DNA of 64,000 nt. It comes from Collinsella sp. TF08-11AT. Lineage in GTDB: Bacteria > Actinomycetota > Coriobacteriia > Coriobacteriales > Coriobacteriaceae. The stretch lies in the NCBI RefSeq assembly GCF_003437035.1, contig NZ_QSRL01000005.1, positions 81,140-145,139 on the forward strand. The letters run 5' to 3'. The translations under genes and the position numbers were made by a program. How positions within the stretch are numbered: position 1 is the stretch's first letter; each line of letters starts with the position of its first letter. Positions 60,370 through 64,000 of this stretch are shown piece by piece. Under the pieces are notes generated by a model. That model was given only the letters and a program-made list of their open reading frames with translations, ran no database searches and was not told where the DNA came from.

Positions 60370-60433
60370 GAGCGTGGATAATCTCCCACTTTTGGCCTGA
60401 CTTCGAGCCCAAAGTGGGAGATTATCCACGCTC
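60370..60433. repeat. Palindromic repeat, family C copy 2
   Basis: Arms of 27 bases, including GTGGATAATCTCCCACTTT, pair with one mismatch about a 10-base loop. The arm is largely the same as at 40504; loops differ. A half copy stands just upstream. Confidence 0.75.
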
Positions 60434-60465
60434 ATTCACTAAGCCAGAGTGCTATAAAGCCGCAA

Positions 60466-61299
60466 TCACTCGGGCCAGGACAATGTTGAGCCATAGAGCG
60501 GCTCCCCCTTTGTGCGGGGGTAGCGGCTCAAGTAGCACGATGAAAGAAGGTCGAAGAAATACGTTATAGCGTATTTCGAGTAAACGCCGAGTCGATCAAT
60601 TCCGTTCCCCGCGTTGCCGAGTCGATAGACGCGATCGAAAGATCTCACATTCTCATCACTGCTAAACGCAGTGATGAGAATCTTCCTGCCCGAACGGCAA
60701 TCAAGATACTCACGCGCCTGCGATGCAAATAGCCCGGAAACCGATACGAGTATTATCAAAGACTGAGAAGCATCCTCGACATTCTTCAATTCCGCGACAT
60801 TTGCCCCGGCAACTATGCGAACTATTTTGCCTGTATAGAATAGTTCCTGTTGAAACCGTACGAGGTTGGCACTCACATTATTAGTACACCAGATTTCAAC
60901 GTTTTTGTGCCTCCCTATTTCATCGGCAAGTTGCTTAATAACGACATCTGAAACGCCGCTTTCAACCTCTGCAAACATTTCGATCATGCGCACATCGAGC
61001 TCTGCTCTGTACTCCTCATAGCCGAATTCCTCCTCTCGGTGGCTTAAGTCGCTAGGAAAGACTGATTGAGTAAATGACTCTTTCAAATCTCTGAGAGACT
61101 GATAACCCAACCGATTGCAGAAACGTCGAACGGCAGAGCGCGTAACGAAAGCGTCGCGAGTTATCGCGACAACATTGATTTCGCTCGAGCGCCTAAGGTG
61201 AGCAATGAGATATTGGGCAATGGCAGCGTCGTTAGATCCACACTCGCTGTTGATGATGGAGCTAATGCGATTGAGCACATCAAAGCCATTGATATTCAC
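60466..61299 (-). CDS. MurR/RpiR-family transcriptional regulator
   Basis: A regulator of about 277 residues with an N-terminal RpiR-type helix-turn-helix (AITRDAFVTRSAVRRFCNRL, about 45-65) and a C-terminal SIS sugar-phosphate-binding domain (about 110-250, with VSVSGLFASQAREYL). It is divergent from the 6-phospho-beta-glucosidase and PTS genes, so it likely responds to a sugar phosphate from that pathway. GTG 61299 was chosen with AGAGGG five bases upstream; ATG 61338 is in frame but lacks a binding site and overlaps an operator-like palindrome. Confidence 0.85.
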   Translation of the reverse strand: MNINGFDVLNRISSIINSECGSNDAAIAQYLIAHLRRSSEINVVAITRDAFVTRSAVRRFCNRLGYQSLRDLKESFTQSVFPSDLSHREEEFGYEEYRAELDVRMIEMFAEVESGVSDVVIKQLADEIGRHKNVEIWCTNNVSANLVRFQQELFYTGKIVRIVAGANVAELKNVEDASQSLIILVSVSGLFASQAREYLDCRSGRKILITAFSSDENVRSFDRVYRLGNAGNGIDRLGVYSKYAITYFFDLLSSCYLSRYPRTKGEPLYGSTLSWPE

Positions 61300-61330
61300 C
61301 TGATCCCTCTTTCCATTCTCCTCAAAATCA

Positions 61331-61349
61331 TGATTCATTTATTGAATCA
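61331..61349. promoter_or_regulatory. Operator candidate for the RpiR regulator
   Basis: TGATTCA-TTTAT-TGAATCA is a perfect inverted repeat with 7-base arms in the divergent control region; a further TGATTCA occurs at about 61371. It is a likely binding site for the neighbouring regulator. Confidence 0.5.
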
Positions 61350-61450
61350 ATCAGCTTCGGTCGTTCTCCTATGATTCAAAACAGTTGACGTCATCTTAAT
61401 CGTAATTCCGCCACACGTATCCACCGTGTTGAATGATGGAAAGGGGATTC

Positions 61451-62869
61451 ATGGGCAACGTGAACAACATGCCGTTTCTCTGGGGTTCCGCCACGGCGTC
61501 TTATCAGTGCGAGGGTGCCTGGAACGAAGACGGCAAAGGCCTTGGCGAGTGGGATTTCTTTAGCCACACAAGCAATAAGAACATCAACCATGTTGACGGT
61601 GATGTATCTTGCGACTTCTACCATCGCTATGAAGAAGATATCCGCATGATGAAAGAAGGCGGACAAAACACCTATCGCTTCTCTCTTTCATGGAGTCGAA
61701 TCATCCCCACGGGTATCGGCGAAGTGAATGAAGAGGGTATCGATTTTTATAATCGGGTCATTGATTGCTGCCTCGAAAATGGCATAGAGCCCAACGTTAC
61801 GCTGTTCCATTACGATCTGCCATTCACGCTTGCTTGCAAAGGCGGATGGCTGAACAACGACATGGCAGAGTGGTTCTGCAAATACGCCAAGATTTGCTTT
61901 GAGCGCTTTGGAGACCGCGTCAAAATCTGGGCTACCGTTAACGAGCCGCATTTCTACAGCTACTGCGTAAACATGTTGGGCAACTATCCCCCCAATCGAT
62001 CGCTCGACGTTCAGTCGTACATGCAGTTTCAGTACAACCTGATGCGCGCAAGCGCACTCGCAGTCCGAACATATCGTCAAATGGGCTACGACGGCATCAT
62101 CGGCGCCGTCCACGATGGCGGCGTTGTCGAACTCGACCCGGCAACCGAGCACCCTGATGACGTATTTCGATACGCAGACTTTTTCGCCAATCGCATGATT
62201 CTGGCACCAGCGCTTCAGGGTCAACTGCCGCCAGAAATGGACGAAATCCTTGAAAAACTTGGCGTCTCGCTCTATCGATCCCCAAATGACGTAGAAGAAT
62301 TCAGAGACGGTAAAGTCGATTTTATTGGACTCAACGTGTATTGCCGAGAGTATGTAACCGACTGGCACGGTGGAGAGCTTGCCGTTTCGGCGAACAATAA
62401 GGGCGGTTCGAGCAAAAAGGTCGAAGGAAAATGCATTGCGCCCTTGTTTGAAAGCGCCCGCGACAGCAATGTTCCCCGCAATAAATGGGGCCGCGAAATA
62501 CTCCCAGGTTGCATGTATTCAACCATCATGGATGTCCACGAGCGCTATGACGCGCCCCGCATCTTTATTACGGAAAACGGACATGGCGCCTATGAGCAAC
62601 CAGACGCAGACGGAATGATCCACGATGATGACCGCATCGAGCTTCTGGGCCAGTTCATCGAGCACATGATGAGGGCCAAGCGCGACGGCGCGCGCGTTGA
62701 GGGCTACTACCTCTGGTCGACGATGGATCTGTATAGCTGGATCAACGGCTACGAAAAACGATACGGACTTGTCCATATCGACTTCGAGAACAATCTGGAA
62801 CGCACCCCCAAAAAGAGCTGGTATTGGTACCGAGACCTTATCTCGAAGTATCAGGAGCAGGAAGGTTAG
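61451..62869 (+). CDS. 6-phospho-beta-glucosidase, GH1
   Basis: A 472-residue GH1 enzyme that splits phosphorylated beta-glucosides delivered by the PTS. Acid/base Glu165 lies in TVNEP and nucleophile Glu375 in ITENG. The phosphate-specific signature is present: Ser429, Lys436 and Tyr438 in LYSWINGYEKRYG, where plain beta-glucosidases have Glu at the Ser position. AAAGGGG precedes ATG 61451. The EIIBC gene follows after nine bases. Confidence 0.92.
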   Translation: MGNVNNMPFLWGSATASYQCEGAWNEDGKGLGEWDFFSHTSNKNINHVDGDVSCDFYHRYEEDIRMMKEGGQNTYRFSLSWSRIIPTGIGEVNEEGIDFYNRVIDCCLENGIEPNVTLFHYDLPFTLACKGGWLNNDMAEWFCKYAKICFERFGDRVKIWATVNEPHFYSYCVNMLGNYPPNRSLDVQSYMQFQYNLMRASALAVRTYRQMGYDGIIGAVHDGGVVELDPATEHPDDVFRYADFFANRMILAPALQGQLPPEMDEILEKLGVSLYRSPNDVEEFRDGKVDFIGLNVYCREYVTDWHGGELAVSANNKGGSSKKVEGKCIAPLFESARDSNVPRNKWGREILPGCMYSTIMDVHERYDAPRIFITENGHGAYEQPDADGMIHDDDRIELLGQFIEHMMRAKRDGARVEGYYLWSTMDLYSWINGYEKRYGLVHIDFENNLERTPKKSWYWYRDLISKYQEQEG

Positions 62870-62878
62870 GAGAAAGAG

Positions 62879-63973
62879 ATGAAATATCAGGCAATGTCCG
62901 AAACAGTCCTAAAGGCTGTTGGCGGCAAAGAGAACATTACATCGGTAACTCATTGTGCGACGCGCCTTCGCATCGACGCACGAGACACCTCGATCATCGA
63001 TCTCCAGCTCGCCAAATCGGCCGATCAGGCGCTCGGGGCAGTAGTCAGCGGTGGCCAGCTTCAGGTGATCATCGGCCCCAACGTCACCGAGGCTTACAAC
63101 GACTTCCTCGACTTCGCGGGAATCGAAGTCGGCGGTGGCACGGTTGCCGACGATGCCCAAACTGCCAAAGACCTTGCAGAAGGCATTAAAAGCGGTAACA
63201 CCGCCATGGGCTTGATTGAGAAATTCGGGAACGTCTCTGCACAGGTATTCATGCCCATCGTCCCGGCGCTCATCGTTGGCGGACTCATTCTTTCGATCAA
63301 GAATCTCCTGGTCAATTATTGCGGATTGAGCACCGATAGCGGAACCGCCCAGGTCCTGTTGGCGATCTTTAGCGCTTCGTTTAGCTTCTTGCCCGTTTAT
63401 CTTGGTTATCAGCTCGCAGCCGTCATGAAGATGCAGCCCATCATGGGCGCATTGCTGGGCGCGATCATGATCAGCTCGTCCATTAGCGGTGCTGAGGGTC
63501 TCGACTTTCTTGGCATCCCCATCCCGACGAATGACTACTCGAGCACGGTGGTGCCAATCGTACTGGGCGTCGTGTTCATGTACTTCGTCGATCGCGGTCT
63601 TCAGAAAATAATCCCCGACGTTACCAAACTGTTCTTGAAGCCACTGCTCACCATGATCATCGTCGTGCCCGTCGAGCTGATTATCCTTGGCCCCGCCGGC
63701 AGCATGATGGGCTACGCGCTGAGCGATGCCGTCACGTGGCTTATGGACAACGTGGCATTTATCGCTACTCCGATCCTGGCAGCCCTTAACCCCTATTTCG
63801 TCATGCTCGGTCTCGATAAGGCTTACATCGCAATCGAAGTTACGAGCCTGGCGCAGCTCGGTTGGGCACCCATTATCTTTGGATTCATCTCGAACCTCTG
63901 CATTGGTGGCACGAGCCTCGCCCTGGCAACTGCCATGAAGGGAAACAAGATCGCGTCGAAAATGTTGGTGTAA
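62879..63973 (+). CDS. PTS beta-glucoside-type EIIBC, ends early
   Basis: The first 85 residues are an EIIB domain with phosphocysteine Cys26 in SVTHCATRLRI. From about residue 105 a beta-glucoside-type EIIC follows with at least seven membrane segments. The frame stops at 364 residues, about 100 short of usual EIIBC proteins, before the GITEPALYG-type motif and with no EIIA domain. Only 27 bases remain, so I cannot tell whether the rest is lost, split into another gene, or cut by an error. AGGAGAAAG precedes the start. It forms an operon with the GH1 gene. Confidence 0.85.
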   Translation: MKYQAMSETVLKAVGGKENITSVTHCATRLRIDARDTSIIDLQLAKSADQALGAVVSGGQLQVIIGPNVTEAYNDFLDFAGIEVGGGTVADDAQTAKDLAEGIKSGNTAMGLIEKFGNVSAQVFMPIVPALIVGGLILSIKNLLVNYCGLSTDSGTAQVLLAIFSASFSFLPVYLGYQLAAVMKMQPIMGALLGAIMISSSISGAEGLDFLGIPIPTNDYSSTVVPIVLGVVFMYFVDRGLQKIIPDVTKLFLKPLLTMIIVVPVELIILGPAGSMMGYALSDAVTWLMDNVAFIATPILAALNPYFVMLGLDKAYIAIEVTSLAQLGWAPIIFGFISNLCIGGTSLALATAMKGNKIASKMLV

Positions 63974-64000
63974 GGGTGGCACCCTAGCGCTCGTTTAACG

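Larger units (their letters stand above)
60035..60465. other. 430-base gene-free region
   Basis: It contains the promoter of the tRNA-tuf operon (60097-60126), a partial family C half-element near 60341-60360 (GAGCGTGGATTTTCTCCC) and the full family C palindrome at 60370. A minus-strand frame of 123 codons crosses these repeats and is not considered a gene. Confidence 0.6.

Noticed and set aside
60041..60412. A 123-codon minus-strand frame between tRNA-Tyr and the RpiR gene
   Set aside because: It covers the tuf promoter and a palindromic repeat, has no binding site and no recognisable segment.

Overview
The window is a GC-rich bacterial chromosome segment with core genes packed into long operons. 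Most GC-rich codons, a mix of ATG, GTG and TTG starts with strong AGGAGG-type ribosome binding sites, a FabK-type fatty acid cluster, an fused AccDA and Coriobacteria-like RNA polymerase and ribosomal proteins suggest an anaerobic gut actinobacterium of the Coriobacteriia, most likely Collinsella or a close relative. This assignment comes from reading the proteins, not from a database search.

Layout. 0.2-1.4 kb: a PTS EIIC permease. 1.5-10.6 kb: a complete type II fatty acid synthesis operon on the minus strand (fabH-acpP-fabK-fabD-fabG-fabF-accB-fabZ-accC-accDA), with birA divergent. 11.7-15.1 kb: rpsL-rpsG-fusA-rpsJ. 15.8-17.3 kb: an ECF sigma factor with its membrane partner. 17.6-28.3 kb: rplJ-rplL, galU, rpoB-rpoC, with an L10-type leader. 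28.6-44.9 kb: accessory metabolism (aminotransferase, DNA glycosylase, GH13 enzyme, sugar exporter, FeoA-FeoB fusion, arginine-type antiporter with a DDAH-like enzyme and GntR regulator, esterase, PTS EIIA, asnS, WYL-type regulator). 45.1-48.0 kb: a TrpXYZ-like ABC transporter. 48.1-53.7 kb: a frameshifted secreted-peptide relic, mscS, a cytosolic Bmp-type binding protein coupled to a metallophosphoesterase, and a second ECF sigma/partner pair. 54.0-55.5 kb: the remains of a leucine operon. 55.6-60.0 kb: tRNA-Tyr, tRNA-Thr, tRNA-Met, tuf, rpmG, tRNA-Trp, secE, nusG, rplK, rplA. 60.5-64 kb: RpiR regulator, 6-phospho-beta-glucosidase and PTS EIIBC.

Two signals stand out. First, the intergenic regions carry at least six families of palindromic repeats. 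One pair keeps an identical central core while its 33-36 bp arms are completely different in sequence yet still self-complementary. Two other families share a GGGACAGG centre like that of REP/RAYT-type palindromes. Second, the leucine operon has been reduced to a leuA fragment joined to a leuB fragment, with a lost start codon, an active-site Arg to Cys change and an in-frame TGA. Its 19-residue leucine leader peptide and attenuator still look intact.

The genes fit a fermentative, host-associated lifestyle: PTS uptake and hydrolysis of beta-glucosides, with free-standing EIIA available to permeases lacking that domain; ferrous iron uptake; arginine-derivative use; and apparent leucine auxotrophy as far as this locus shows.
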